Below are positions 50,049 through 59,790 of a DNA stretch of 64,000 nt, piece by piece (position 1 is the stretch's first letter; every line of letters begins with the position of its first letter). Source of the DNA: Dermatophagoides farinae (Eukaryota; Arthropoda; Arachnida; Sarcoptiformes; Pyroglyphidae); NCBI RefSeq assembly GCF_024713945.1, contig NW_027461517.1:1-64000 (forward strand), given 5' to 3'. The notes beneath the pieces are model-generated. The model made no database searches. It worked only from the letters and a program-made list of their open reading frames with translations, and had not been told where the DNA came from. A program made the translations under genes and the position numbers.

Positions 50049-51722
50049 TTATACAGCAGGAATCAGTGTACGACAGGTTGGACATTGTAGTTTTAATTCT
50101 AACCATTTGTATAAGCAATGCTTATGGAAAATATGATTGCAAGGCGTGTACACCAAAGGTGGCTTATTTTCTGTTAAATAGCTCACGCAAATCACACATA
50201 TTTCATTTGAAAGATCTGCTGGAATTTTTTTTTTTTCTTGGGCAATAAGGAACTGTTTCTCATAGTTATACGTAATATTAAAGTACTTTTCGCTTAAAAT
50301 CCTGTCCAAAAAAATTCTTGAATTCACGTATCGCTGAGCTAAAGTAATTAAGATTGTAACTATCAATATAGATATAAAAATCGAATAAAGAGAAGTATAT
50401 TTAGCTTCGGTAAAAGTCAATATTCCAGCTCGATAAAGTTCCTTAACGTCTTTATTATAAAAATATTGAACTTTGTTCACAAAGCCGAAATATTTTTTTT
50501 GTTCAACTGGCATTTCAGCCTCAACTATCATTCTGCTCATTATTTTCGAAACAGAAGACGGTAAAAAATTTGACCAAAGTAACGTTGGAACTAAAAAAAT
50601 TGAGAAACACGACGCTAGCATGAATTTCATGCCAAACGGTGGTTTTTTCCCAAAATAAATGCTATTATATATCTGTGGTAAATAAGCAAAAGCACCTAAC
50701 AGTAAAAAATATGAATTGTTTGAAGATAATAACTGCGTTAACACAACAGACATAATAATAGCTATAGAATAACGTTTTGTTATTAAAGTAAATCTTTCAG
50801 TGATAAATTCACCGTGATTCGTTCGCAAATCATATTTTAATTGCTCGTATAATACCATTAGTAGTAGCCTGAAATACAAACAAAATTGTACCAAAAAATA
50901 CAAGATAACGATTCCATTCACAACGTTTAGTTGATCCATTTTGCGTAAGTTTAACAAGTAAAAACTCTCGCACAGCAACTGCCATAGTAGAATAGAAATG
51001 GAGATACTAGAAAATTGGTATAACATTACAGGTTGTGTATGGTATAATGTGTAAACTGTCCCTATACAAATTAGAACAAAACGCAGAAAAAAAACCAATG
51101 ACACTAGTATTTCTTCAATAATTGAAATTGATCGTGGTATTTTACGCAGAGCAAATGTTAAGGTAGAATTAGGCGCGAAGTTCAGTTCAGTACATCCAGA
51201 AGGAAAGTTCATTATACCAACTGCTTGTGGGGGCTCTTCAAATTTCTTTTCATAGAACAATGACTCTCCGGTTAAATTACTATCTAATTGAATCAGGTTT
51301 GACAAATGTCTTAATGACCCATTAATTTTACATTTTGAAAAGTTTTGATTTTTCAAAAAAAAATTCGCCGCCGTTAATGGACCAAAAACATCAAACAGAA
51401 TGAATTGACGGTTTCTTTTATCAAAGGTAACGTTTCCTTGTCGGAAAATAGAACTGCCATAATTGGATTTTGTCAATTGAAACCATAGGACTTGATTATT
51501 AGGAGATATATTTTTATTACTATCTACGTTATGGTAAAAACCTATATACTCTCCCTGTATATGCTTATGAACATTTTCATTTATATTACAAGGCAGAACT
51601 GAGCGGGAGACAACTTTGTTGCCGAAAATTGTATTCACGCTGTTAAAATCTGTCACAGAACAAACTGCTGAATTTAGCAGTAACGATAAAAGCCCTATTT
51701 TAACGGCAATAAGCATAGCCAT
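50049..51722 (-). CDS. TUL1/FLY1-like membrane RING-H2 E3 ubiquitin ligase
   Basis: A 557-residue protein from the ATG at 51722 (an in-frame GTG is one codon upstream). N-terminal signal peptide (about 1-22, LIAVKIGLLSLLLNSAVCS), a lumenal beta-rich domain with N-glycosylation sites, then seven or so membrane helices, and a cytosolic C-terminal RING-H2: CVICV, CNHIFHKHCLYKWL and LQCPTCRTLIP. The spacing and KWL..K..CPTCR match Tul1 (yeast Dsc E3 complex) and plant FLY1. These ligases ubiquitinate Golgi or endosomal membrane proteins. It is the second ligase in the window beside the decayed Listerin. Very AT-rich codons. Confidence 0.85.
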   Translation of the reverse strand: MAMLIAVKIGLLSLLLNSAVCSVTDFNSVNTIFGNKVVSRSVLPCNINENVHKHIQGEYIGFYHNVDSNKNISPNNQVLWFQLTKSNYGSSIFRQGNVTFDKRNRQFILFDVFGPLTAANFFLKNQNFSKCKINGSLRHLSNLIQLDSNLTGESLFYEKKFEEPPQAVGIMNFPSGCTELNFAPNSTLTFALRKIPRSISIIEEILVSLVFFLRFVLICIGTVYTLYHTQPVMLYQFSSISISILLWQLLCESFYLLNLRKMDQLNVVNGIVILYFLVQFCLYFRLLLMVLYEQLKYDLRTNHGEFITERFTLITKRYSIAIIMSVVLTQLLSSNNSYFLLLGAFAYLPQIYNSIYFGKKPPFGMKFMLASCFSIFLVPTLLWSNFLPSSVSKIMSRMIVEAEMPVEQKKYFGFVNKVQYFYNKDVKELYRAGILTFTEAKYTSLYSIFISILIVTILITLAQRYVNSRIFLDRILSEKYFNITYNYEKQFLIAQEKKKIPADLSNEICVICVSYLTENKPPLVYTPCNHIFHKHCLYKWLELKLQCPTCRTLIPAV

Positions 51723-51891
51723 CACATTGGATCGAGATCAAGATTTTAACTAATCAAAAAAGAAATATAGAAATAATTAAAGTTAGTTCTACGGTTAAAA
51801 ATAAGCTATTTAAGACGTTCAAGAATAAATAATTAATTCTGAAAATTTACTTATGTAAGACAAAAAGATGTAAATAAAATAATTAACAAAG

Positions 51892-52164
51892 TTAATCAAT
51901 GGAGGAGTAAAATTTGTTCGGCAAAACGACAAATTCGTCATTGACATTAACTAATCTGTTGACGGAACTTTCTTTTTCTACCAATTTAACGTTCATTTTT
52001 GAATTTATAATGATTTCAGCGATTTCATTGTTTTTTTCCTGAGCGAAACTATGTTAAAAGCTACTTACCACAACTTCTATAGATTTTATCATGTCGTGTT
52101 TCAAAGCAAAGCCGGGAATGGAAATGTAAAAATAATCAGAGTGCGCTGTTTCATGATTGGTCAT
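51892..52164 (-). CDS. Small two-exon protein, unknown
   Basis: Exon 1 52164-52069 (MTNHETAHSDYFYISIPGF), a 30-base intron (52039-52068, GTAAGT...GCTCAG), exon 2 52038-51892, starting EKNNEIAEIIINSK and ending NKFYSSID. The joined frame encodes about 80 residues without stops; the consensus intron and G/C-richer codons support it. No known motif; the amphipathic pattern suggests a compact alpha/beta domain. It is divergent from RPF2, with 81 bases between starts. It was found only by splicing, so other such small genes may exist in the window. Confidence 0.65.
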
Positions 52165-52245
52165 TAGTAGTTTTTTGCCATATAAATTACAAAAGAATAT
52201 TTACGGTTTTTTAAAAAAAATCCTCATATTAAATAGCATTCATAT

Positions 52246-53187
52246 ATGGTGGAAAAAATACAAAAGAAACAAGCAAAAACATTGGGGAAACCCATTCCTG
52301 CATCAGTTTCTGACTCTGTGTTAAAAACCATATTAAGTCCTTCAAAAAGAAGCCAAAAACGAAAACATAATGTTCCATTAGTACCAACGGTGCATGAAGC
52401 TCCAAAGAAAATATTTATAACAAGAGGGCATGCGGGTAACGAAAAGTCGATCGAATTGTTGCGAAATCTTCATCTGCTGTTAAGCCCCTTTTCTTTGTTA
52501 AACTCTAAAGTAAACTTCAAAAGCCTCGTCAATGTAAGGGAAGACAAGTCTGAACTGTTATCAATTGCAAACAAAAAAAGTTGTCCAATTGTACTGATAA
52601 CTTCTTCGACCAAAAAACATCCATTGAGGTTAATTATAAGCCGAACCTACAACAATGATCTTTATGATTATCATGAACTCGACGTTACCAAATTTTCTCC
52701 ATTAACGAGCTCAGCCGCAAACATGCCTATTTACGGATCCAAACCACTTCTCATTTTCATTGGTAGCGAATGGGAAATTAACGAAGAAAACTTATGTTTG
52801 CAAAATGCACTTGCAGATCTGTTCCATAAAACTGACTTAAAGAAAATAAATTTACAAAACATAGATTCATTGATTGCTTGTATTAGTTACATGGAAAACG
52901 GGATTTCAATGTTTGAAATTGTTCATTACAAAATAAAACTCACTGCTTCTGCAAACGAAAGCGATCCGCAGGTAGACATTTATCGCACCAATTTTCATCT
53001 TGTGTTCAAACGAATTTCAAGTGAAATACCACCTAAACAAGTCATGAAACTCGCTCAAAAGATCCCAGATGAGTTATTCAAAAAAGGCAAAACGAACCAA
53101 TTTAGTGACGACATGCAACGAACATTTACTAAATTGCACATTACAAAAGAAAACGGCTCTAAAATGTTGCTGAAGCATGGACACTGA
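52246..53187 (+). CDS. RPF2: Ribosome production factor 2 (RPF2, Brix domain)
   Basis: A 313-residue Brix protein. Segments matching the family: NLHLLLSPFSLLNSK (family YALKKPYGVLYKKK), LVNVREDKSELLSIANKKSC with PIVLITSSTKKHPLRLIISR (family CSLFMFGSHNKKRPNNLVIGR), MPIYGSKPLLIFIGSEW, IVHYKIKL and DIYRTNFHLVFKR. RPF2 with RRS1 loads the 5S RNP (5S rRNA, uL18, uL5) onto pre-60S particles in the nucleolus. A basic start (KKQAKTLGKPIP, PSKRSQKRKH) is a likely nuclear signal. The C-terminus is near the family size (306 in human). Confidence 0.92.
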   Translation: MVEKIQKKQAKTLGKPIPASVSDSVLKTILSPSKRSQKRKHNVPLVPTVHEAPKKIFITRGHAGNEKSIELLRNLHLLLSPFSLLNSKVNFKSLVNVREDKSELLSIANKKSCPIVLITSSTKKHPLRLIISRTYNNDLYDYHELDVTKFSPLTSSAANMPIYGSKPLLIFIGSEWEINEENLCLQNALADLFHKTDLKKINLQNIDSLIACISYMENGISMFEIVHYKIKLTASANESDPQVDIYRTNFHLVFKRISSEIPPKQVMKLAQKIPDELFKKGKTNQFSDDMQRTFTKLHITKENGSKMLLKHGH

Positions 53188-53307
53188 TTATTTAATTAAT
53201 ATTACACAAATAATATAATGTAAACACTGCCGGTATCAACTTTATACACACTTACTACACACTTAAAGTATTATAAAGCAGAAAAATATACGATCTTATA
53301 AAATACA

Positions 53308-54345
53308 ATGACAACTGAGATTGAACAAAAGAACGCACCGCCAAATATATTGTTGCTAGCTTTCACAATTATCGCATATAGCACGATTAGTATTGCTATT
53401 GTTTACTACAACCATGGTTTTTTTACTACTGGGTTTAGATATCCAGTATTTATTTCTTGGTGGCAACAAATTTTCGGAACTGTTGGATTTTTGATTTTAG
53501 CAAATCTTGCAAGAGTAATTCCTTCTTTGAAAAAGCCTTTCCCTGTTACAAGCTTAAATCTTAAAACTTGCATTAAACTTATTCCACTGGCACTAACATT
53601 TGTTCTTTTCATTGCGGCTTCCAATACTTGTCTTCAATACACATTGATCACAACTTATCTAGTAGCTAGGTCATGTACTTTATTATTTGTTTTGATTTTG
53701 TCTTACTTGATGTTGAAAAAGAAAGAATCACTATTAACCATAGTTTCTTGTCTAATCATGGTTGCCGGATTTGCCGTCAATTCTCTAGACCCATCCACTT
53801 TGTCGTTCATCGGACTTGTTTGTGGATGCATTTCCAGTTTCTTCCAAGCTCTTTACAATGTCATTATTAAGAAATTTTTGGGTTATGTCAACAACGACAG
53901 TCAAGTTCTTTTGCTGTACAATATGGCACTTTCTTCTGTTCTCTTTATACCAGTTGTTTTGCTTTGTGAGGGAGTTACGCCATTTAAGTTGGCCGTATCA
54001 CAAGATCAAAACCTATATGCCATTTGGACAGGTATTGCTATAAGTGGTTTGCTGAGTACAAGCATGAATATGTTCCAATATTTGCTCATTCGCTTAACCA
54101 ATCCACTAGCATCTAATATTATTGGTTTGATGAAATCTTTGCTTCAAACTATCGGTGGGTTCGTCATTTATAGAGATCCCATGACACCAAACAGTATCGC
54201 AGGAATCACTTTATCATTACTAGGAAGTGGCATATACTGTTTCTGTAAAAACAGAGATTACTTCGCTGACAGAAAAAAGCGACAGCTTGAAGAACCTACC
54301 ATTCCGGCTTATGAAAAGCCACGTTCTATCGAACAAAAAGTTTAA
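53308..54345 (+). CDS. SLC35-family nucleotide-sugar transporter, GDP-fucose type
   Basis: A 345-residue protein with about ten membrane helices (DMT superfamily). It matches SLC35C1 (GDP-fucose) best: IPLALTFVLFIAASNTCLQY with VARSCTLLFVLILSYLMLKK (family LPLSVVFIGMITFNNLCL and GRSLTTVFNVLLSYLLLKQ), then YNVIIKKFLGYVNNDSQV and LLLYNMALSSVLFIPVVLLC, and LTNPLASNIIGLMKSLLQTI. It should bring a GDP-sugar into the Golgi or ER lumen for glycosylation; the substrate is inferred, and GDP-mannose is an alternative. A charged C-terminal tail follows. No introns. Confidence 0.75.
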   Translation: MTTEIEQKNAPPNILLLAFTIIAYSTISIAIVYYNHGFFTTGFRYPVFISWWQQIFGTVGFLILANLARVIPSLKKPFPVTSLNLKTCIKLIPLALTFVLFIAASNTCLQYTLITTYLVARSCTLLFVLILSYLMLKKKESLLTIVSCLIMVAGFAVNSLDPSTLSFIGLVCGCISSFFQALYNVIIKKFLGYVNNDSQVLLLYNMALSSVLFIPVVLLCEGVTPFKLAVSQDQNLYAIWTGIAISGLLSTSMNMFQYLLIRLTNPLASNIIGLMKSLLQTIGGFVIYRDPMTPNSIAGITLSLLGSGIYCFCKNRDYFADRKKRQLEEPTIPAYEKPRSIEQKV

Positions 54346-54354
54346 ATCCGTTTT

Positions 54355-54972
54355 TTATCTATCTTTCAAAACTTTATTTTCATAAAATGGTTTAAACACC
54401 AATTCGTCATTTTCATTGTTTAATAAACTGTCAATAAATTCGTTCACGTTAAAAACTGACGAGTTGTGATTTTGGTTAACATTAGATGAGTTGTATAAAA
54501 ATATTTCTTTATCCTCAATGCGCTTCTTGGTTTCTTCCGTAAATTCGGTTAAAACGTTGATAGGACGTACAGGATGGGGTATCAGGGTTGGCATACTGGA
54601 TTCTGGCACTTTGGACTCGATAAATTTGACGAGTTTGTAGCAAGTCTCCGTATCAGTCTCATTGAAATTGATGTGTTTCGTTACGATAAAACTACTCACA
54701 AGCCTGCTGATTACTTTAACCCAAATGTCAAAATCTACTTCGCCCATTGACACAATTTTTAGCAGCGAATCCTGAAAGCTCAACCGTGTTTGGTCATTTA
54801 AAAAAAAAAAAGACACAATGATTTTTAGCTTTATGGCGGACGAGTAGTAGTTGAACTTATGCTTGATAGTTTCAACAATATTTTCGTTGAGCAACAAACC
54901 TGCTTCTTCAGCGCCCCATTCTTTAGATAATGCTTCGAAATACTTACAGTAATCTTTTTCTGCTACATTCAT
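54355..54972 (-). CDS. NELFA: Negative elongation factor A (NELF-A)
   Basis: A 205-residue protein from the ATG at 54972 (the open frame runs 54 bases further without ATG). The N-terminal domain matches NELF-A: LSKEWGAEEAGLLLNENIVE, YYSSAIKLKIIVSFFFLNDQ, LLKIVSMGEVDFDIWVKVI; family LTAAVIDNIRLCFHGLSSAV, KLKLLLGTLHL and MEIIQLASLDSDPWVLMVA. NELF-A with NELF-B, -C and -E pauses RNA polymerase II. The protein is far shorter than human NELF-A (528 residues), ending after the N-terminal domain plus a short linker. Convergent with the transporter gene, only 9 bases from its stop. Confidence 0.75.
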   Translation of the reverse strand: MNVAEKDYCKYFEALSKEWGAEEAGLLLNENIVETIKHKFNYYSSAIKLKIIVSFFFLNDQTRLSFQDSLLKIVSMGEVDFDIWVKVISRLVSSFIVTKHINFNETDTETCYKLVKFIESKVPESSMPTLIPHPVRPINVLTEFTEETKKRIEDKEIFLYNSSNVNQNHNSSVFNVNEFIDSLLNNENDELVFKPFYENKVLKDR

Positions 54973-55066
54973 TAAGCCAACATGCCGCTTTGGTATTATT
55001 TGGTTCGTTCGAGATTGAAAAAACAATAATTAAAATATTTTTGAAAATGATATTCGCTTTAAAAAT

Positions 55067-56431
55067 CTAACTGTCTGCGTCAACGAGCTTTGTAGCGCTA
55101 AGAATAAAACCTCCTCCCAGCTTCCCAATAATGTTCATTTCAGGGTGGCTAGATCCTTTTTGCAGAGTCATTGTACGCGAAATGAACTCTTCGAATTTAG
55201 AGTTAGCCCAAGTTCTGCGATTGGTTTTGATATAAGAATGCAAATCAATCAATGGATTCATGGTGTATGAATACAGAACTAATCTGCCTCCGGGTTTCAG
55301 TATTCGAGTAGCTAGTAAGTAAAGCGTGTTGACGAGCTTTGCTACTTCAACAATATCATTGCTTGCGAACAGTAAATTATTAATAGTCGCGACAAAAGAA
55401 TCTATTTGACGTTCTGAAAGTTCTAAAAAAACATTTTTCCTTGTCTCAAGTTTCATTTGATGCAACTTCATTTCGTACTCTCGTGGAGAACTCACAGATA
55501 TATTTGCACTTGCGTCGGATACCGGGGAGCAGCCTTTTGACAATGAAGGACAGAAGTATTCACTGTACTTCACTCTGTAAAAATCTTCGTTGAAATCGTC
55601 TTGAATTGCGTCGATCAGCATGCGTAACGGGATGATCGTTAGTGGCGCTGACAAGCTACGAGCCATATTTGCTTGATCCACTAAGTAGTGGCTAGTACCT
55701 TTTGTCTGGCCAATATGCATGCATCTACCACTACCTCCTAGACGCAAAAGCGCTGAATAAGTTAAAAGGCCAAGCGTCTGATCAAACACCGCGATGTTGG
55801 AACCGAACTTAATGTCTGCTTCATTCAGCAACGCACCTAAATATTCAGCCTTTAGCCCATTGAGTTTCGAAGCTCCTGAAAAACACTTTTGAAATAACAA
55901 GGCGTTGCACGGATAAATTCCTAATAGCAACATGTGTCGCTGCAGTTTTCGTTTTATATATTTACGTTTCCCAGCGATAGACATAGCCTGAAAGTTGGAA
56001 CTGTTTTTGCAAATTATTTCGAGCAACTCGCATATGTTTATGCCATCTGCTTTCAGCTCGTCTATTACTAAATTTACATCTGTTTTCTCTACATTTTCAG
56101 TTTCGCAGTCACTCTCTTCAGACTTCGCTTCTTTTTTTTCGTCTGCATCATTATCACCATTATTTTCAGTCAGACTACAGTTCAAACGCACTAATATATA
56201 GTCTATGAAGATTTCTATGGAAGTTCTCTTAAATCTCCTCCATTGGTTAGCCTGGTCTATCCCTATGGTAGCCCCGTACGGCAACCCAATTAAGAAATTA
56301 ACAGGAATATTAATTAAAGCCGAATAGCTGACAAAAGGCTTCTCTAAAGTTGTCGAAACCGAGAGAAGACGAAACGAATCATTAGATAAGTCTTTAATCA
56401 ATATTTTATCTCCATCTTTAATATGACTCAT
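55067..56431 (-). CDS. TRMT6: tRNA m1A58 methyltransferase non-catalytic subunit TRMT6
   Basis: A 455-residue protein from the ATG at 56431 (the frame continues 60 bases upstream from a TTG). Family features: VIDELKADGINICELLEIIC (family DDIKALKDKGIKGEEIVQQL), the K-rich KRKYIKRKLQRHM, IAVFDQTLGLLTYSALLRLG and G-S-GRCMHIG (degenerate SAM-binding region), and the end SSHPEMNIIGKLGGGFILSA (family RSHPKLLMSGGGGYLLSG). TRMT6 supports catalytic TRMT61A in making m1A58 in tRNA, including initiator tRNA. Large acidic insert near residues 85-110. The GxGxG loop of the catalytic partner is absent, as expected for the TRMT6 paralogue. Confidence 0.9.
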   Translation of the reverse strand: MSHIKDGDKILIKDLSNDSFRLLSVSTTLEKPFVSYSALINIPVNFLIGLPYGATIGIDQANQWRRFKRTSIEIFIDYILVRLNCSLTENNGDNDADEKKEAKSEESDCETENVEKTDVNLVIDELKADGINICELLEIICKNSSNFQAMSIAGKRKYIKRKLQRHMLLLGIYPCNALLFQKCFSGASKLNGLKAEYLGALLNEADIKFGSNIAVFDQTLGLLTYSALLRLGGSGRCMHIGQTKGTSHYLVDQANMARSLSAPLTIIPLRMLIDAIQDDFNEDFYRVKYSEYFCPSLSKGCSPVSDASANISVSSPREYEMKLHQMKLETRKNVFLELSERQIDSFVATINNLLFASNDIVEVAKLVNTLYLLATRILKPGGRLVLYSYTMNPLIDLHSYIKTNRRTWANSKFEEFISRTMTLQKGSSHPEMNIIGKLGGGFILSATKLVDADS

Positions 56432-56554
56432 ATCATATATTATTTTTGTTAATTCCGGATTTTTCAATATTAAATACAAAACTTTAGCCAAATAGAACTA
56501 AACTTTGCTTGATGTGACAAATATTTTATATTGAGTTCTTAGTTAATATACTAC

Positions 56555-57280
56555 ATGGTACGTTTGGTTCTGAGTCATTTTTAGTTTACTACTGGAAATT
56601 TTCGAATTGATGGTCGAAACAGAGACGAAATTCGGCCAATTAAAGCTTCTATTTGCGATTTAAACATTTGCAACAATTCTCTGTACAATTCTTCAAGTAC
56701 TATTTTTTTTCAGCTGGGCTCGACAAAACTGCTCACTTCGTGTTTTGTTGGAAAAGGAGAAAAAATTTCTGTCAAAATCAACAACGCTCCATTTTCAGCT
56801 GAGACTCGAGCTTTGTCAGTGAGCCACGACAAAAAATATTTAGCGTACGAAAAGTGTATAGAAGACACAGTTAAAGCAGTACTCATAAACAAGGCTGTGT
56901 ATATAGAGATTCAAGTGTTAATTTTGACAAATAATGGCGGTATCCTTTCAGCTGCGTTGAACTCGAGCGTACTGGCCATTATTCACTGTGGCATTGCAAT
57001 TTCTGACACGCCAGTGAGTCTTTCTATCGGAATGTACAAAGAAGAATTCATTGTCGATCCGTCCGCAGAAGAGGTAGAAGCCTGCACTGTTTTGATAACC
57101 TGTACAAACTTGTATTTAAACAAGAAATTAGCGAGTTTACACATTGAAAAGCGCACAGATGCAAAAAGACTCAATGAGATTATAACACTCACTAAGTCGC
57201 TTTGTGAAACCGAGATTTACCCTTTAATGAGAGAATGCATTCTAGCTTCTTGCTCGTTGAAGTCCCAATTCGCATTGTAG
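56555..57280 (+). CDS. Exosome core RNase PH-like subunit (RRP46/RRP41 type)
   Basis: Two exons: the start ATG alone (56555-56557) and 56585-57280, with a 27-base intron (56558-56584, GTACGT...TTTTTAG). The protein of 232 residues begins MFTTGNFRIDGRNRDEIRPI, the family's RxDGR..ELR start, followed by LGSTKLLTSCFVG (family GxTxVLxxVYGP), YIEIQVLILTNNGGILSAAL (family DIxVQVLQADGG) and IVDPSAEEVEA (RRP46 DPTAEQ). Length matches (235-245). The ring subunits hold RNA for the Rrp44/Rrp6 nucleases and are themselves inactive. RRP46 fits the C-terminal half and RRP41 the start; I cannot decide. Starts beside TRMT6 divergently. Confidence 0.82.
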
Positions 57281-57478
57281 CTCAACGACGCAATTTAAAA
57301 GATATTCTTAATTGTTTTTATTTTTTATCGCTAAACGCTATTATTTCTCTAAGCAAACTTATTCGATTGTAAAATAATTGTTAGATTATATTAAGCCATA
57401 TTTTAAAAAATTTTCCTTCTCGTCTAAACTATTTTTTTACATTACGGAGAGACAGTTAAAATAGGCGTATTTAACTGT

Positions 57479-58702
57479 ATGGACCCTAACACCAGAACTG
57501 TATGGCAGAGAAACATGCCTCTGCTCTACGAGCAGTATGAATGTGGAATTTTGTGTTTGCCCACTCTCAGTTCTTGTTTCCTAAATAACCTGCACCGCCC
57601 CGAGTTTTCTGAAACATCGAGTATTGTGGCTATTTCCACGCTGCTGCCGTACAAACAAAGCAGTATTACTTTGTACCACATTGATCCCTCAGAAGAAATG
57701 AATTCGATAAACAAGCAATTCGTCACTTTCAACGATGGTTTTGGCTTTACAAATTCCAACAAAGAACTCGACAAATACACAGAAGTCAATAACGAAATTC
57801 ACAAAATACGTCAATCTGTAGTCGCTCCAAACTTGCTAGCTGCTGCAACGGCAAATGGAGTAACACGTTTGTTCGAAATTACCGAGAGTAATACTCTTAA
57901 TCTGGCTTGTTCGCTCGCTGGACACTCCAAAGAGGTTTGGGGACTTGCTTGGAGCAGTCTCGCTAATAGACTTCTGACTTCTGGTGATGATGGCAACATT
58001 TTTGTATGGGACATCAACGATTACTCGATTTACAATTCCAATGACGCCAAGATGTTGCCAACAAAAAAATGTTCGTACAAAAACTTAACGTTGATTCAAG
58101 CTATAGAAGCTAGCAAGGAACATCCTGACGTATTTTTCACGGGAGACGACAACTCGAACCTACTATTGTGGGATTTGAGGACTCCGGATCCGAACGCTCT
58201 CGGTTTCCCGCTTCATTATGAATCTTCGAAACAGAGTTTCAACTCTATTTCAAACAATCAATTCAGGCCTTACTTGCTAGCAACCGGCGGCTCTAATTTG
58301 GAAATAGACGTAATTGACATACGCATGCCCAATTTTCCGTTAACGCAATTTGAAGGACACTTAAACAGCATCAACTCGATCGAGTGGAACCCATTGAATG
58401 AAAACTTGCTGGCATCCGCTTCGCTAGACAACAAAATATTAATATGGGATTTAAGCCTCAATGGAGCTGAAACTTTGCTCGAGGCGAACGATGACGAAAA
58501 TTCAGACACTCTGATATTTACACACTTGGGCCACATAATGCCTGTTCAAGACCTAAATTGGTCTAACTCGCTCAAAAATCCAAACGCTATCACTAGCGTC
58601 GATGACAGCGGTGTTTGGACATACTGGATGCCGCAAAGTCAAATATTACTTAGAGAATCTGAATATTATGACCATCTCGAATTCGAAAACGATGATTCTT
58701 AA
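57479..58702 (+). CDS. RBBP4/MSI1-like WD40 histone-binding protein
   Basis: A 407-residue WD40 propeller. The N-terminal VWQRNMPLLYEQYE resembles WKKNTPFLYDLVM, the histone-H4-binding helix of RBBP4/7. At least four clear blades: LAGHSKEVWGLAWSSLANRL then LLTSGDDGNIFVWDI; VFFTGDDNSNLLLWDLRT; FEGHLNSINSIEWNPLNENL then LASASLDNKILIWDL; and LGHIMPVQDLNWS. The end is acidic (HLEFENDDS). RBBP4/MSI1 serves CAF-1, NuRD and PRC2-type complexes. The sequence is diverged and other WD proteins are possible. It is followed by the 1.1-kb gene-poor stretch. Confidence 0.65.
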   Translation: MDPNTRTVWQRNMPLLYEQYECGILCLPTLSSCFLNNLHRPEFSETSSIVAISTLLPYKQSSITLYHIDPSEEMNSINKQFVTFNDGFGFTNSNKELDKYTEVNNEIHKIRQSVVAPNLLAAATANGVTRLFEITESNTLNLACSLAGHSKEVWGLAWSSLANRLLTSGDDGNIFVWDINDYSIYNSNDAKMLPTKKCSYKNLTLIQAIEASKEHPDVFFTGDDNSNLLLWDLRTPDPNALGFPLHYESSKQSFNSISNNQFRPYLLATGGSNLEIDVIDIRMPNFPLTQFEGHLNSINSIEWNPLNENLLASASLDNKILIWDLSLNGAETLLEANDDENSDTLIFTHLGHIMPVQDLNWSNSLKNPNAITSVDDSGVWTYWMPQSQILLRESEYYDHLEFENDDS

Positions 58703-59790
58703 TCTGTTTGGCAAACATATTTGTGTATCAACTACGTGGTTGACTACAATATTTTCGTTTCAGTTGTTCTAACACTATCACGATCTTATTACAGTAAAGT
58801 AGGCTAGCTAAAGATTATAAATTTAAGGGTTTGAACAAAATCAATGCGTTTAAATTTTAATTCATTATATGCTATTTTGCAAACTTAAGAGTGGATAATG
58901 CCGTAAAACTTTAGCACGTTCTACAAACAATGACAATTTTCAAGTGCTGCTTTTCAATTCACATCGGTTGTTAAAACGTTGGGTTTCAATAAACAGAACA
59001 CGAACTTAGCACAAACTAATAGTTCTTTTTCTAGTTAATAACACCAATGATTTTTGACTGCGATATTAGTTATTAAAATAATTCTTAAGCATATTTAGTG
59101 TTTTGCGCATTTTAATTGCTAACATAAAACAATCTATAAAGTTCTATCGTTATCAAATACTATAGTTACTAATAATAAAACCAACGTTACGGTCGATTTA
59201 CTTCTCGCCAACTTTTCAATTTGAGTTTTGTTTGTTATAAAAAAAATTCGAAACTGATGATTAATCCCAAAACAAATATTTTTCGTCACATAATTAGTTT
59301 TATAGCTACCACCATTTTTGATCGTAATACACAGATGACATACAACCAAACCGTCACAGAGCTTACCTTCAAACTTTAATAAGACATAAGAATTAATTTC
59401 AAGATTAAATCAATTTACTGCTGTTTTATTTTAAAGCACACCAGTTCTTCGACCGAAATTGTACATAATTAATCAGTTAAAAAAATATTACACATCTGGT
59501 AGAAAACTGGTTTCTTGGAAAACAAACGATGCTTTGCACATTTGAACTCATTATACGAAATTTATCATCTAAATCTAGTTAAACTGACGACTCCTATAGA
59601 TGTTTTATTTAGTCAATTTTTAATGATAAACAGATCAAACTATAAAAAAAGCTTTGTCAAAAAATTTATTTCGGTCGAACTACTTAAAAAATGACAATAT
59701 ACTTAAAACTTATTTCAACCGCTCAAATAGTGTCAGGCCAATATTTTAAATCGAAAAGAAATATGTACAATGAAAAAAAATAAGTAACAG
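58703..59790. other. 1.1-kb gene-poor stretch
   Basis: The longest empty interval in the window, AT-rich. A minus-strand frame (59433-59149) reads FEGKLCDGLVVCHLCITIKN and continues to a stop, with two C-x2-C-like cysteines, but lacks an in-frame ATG. It could be a decayed gene or a chance frame. No repeat, tRNA or transposon terminal structure was seen. Confidence 0.45.
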
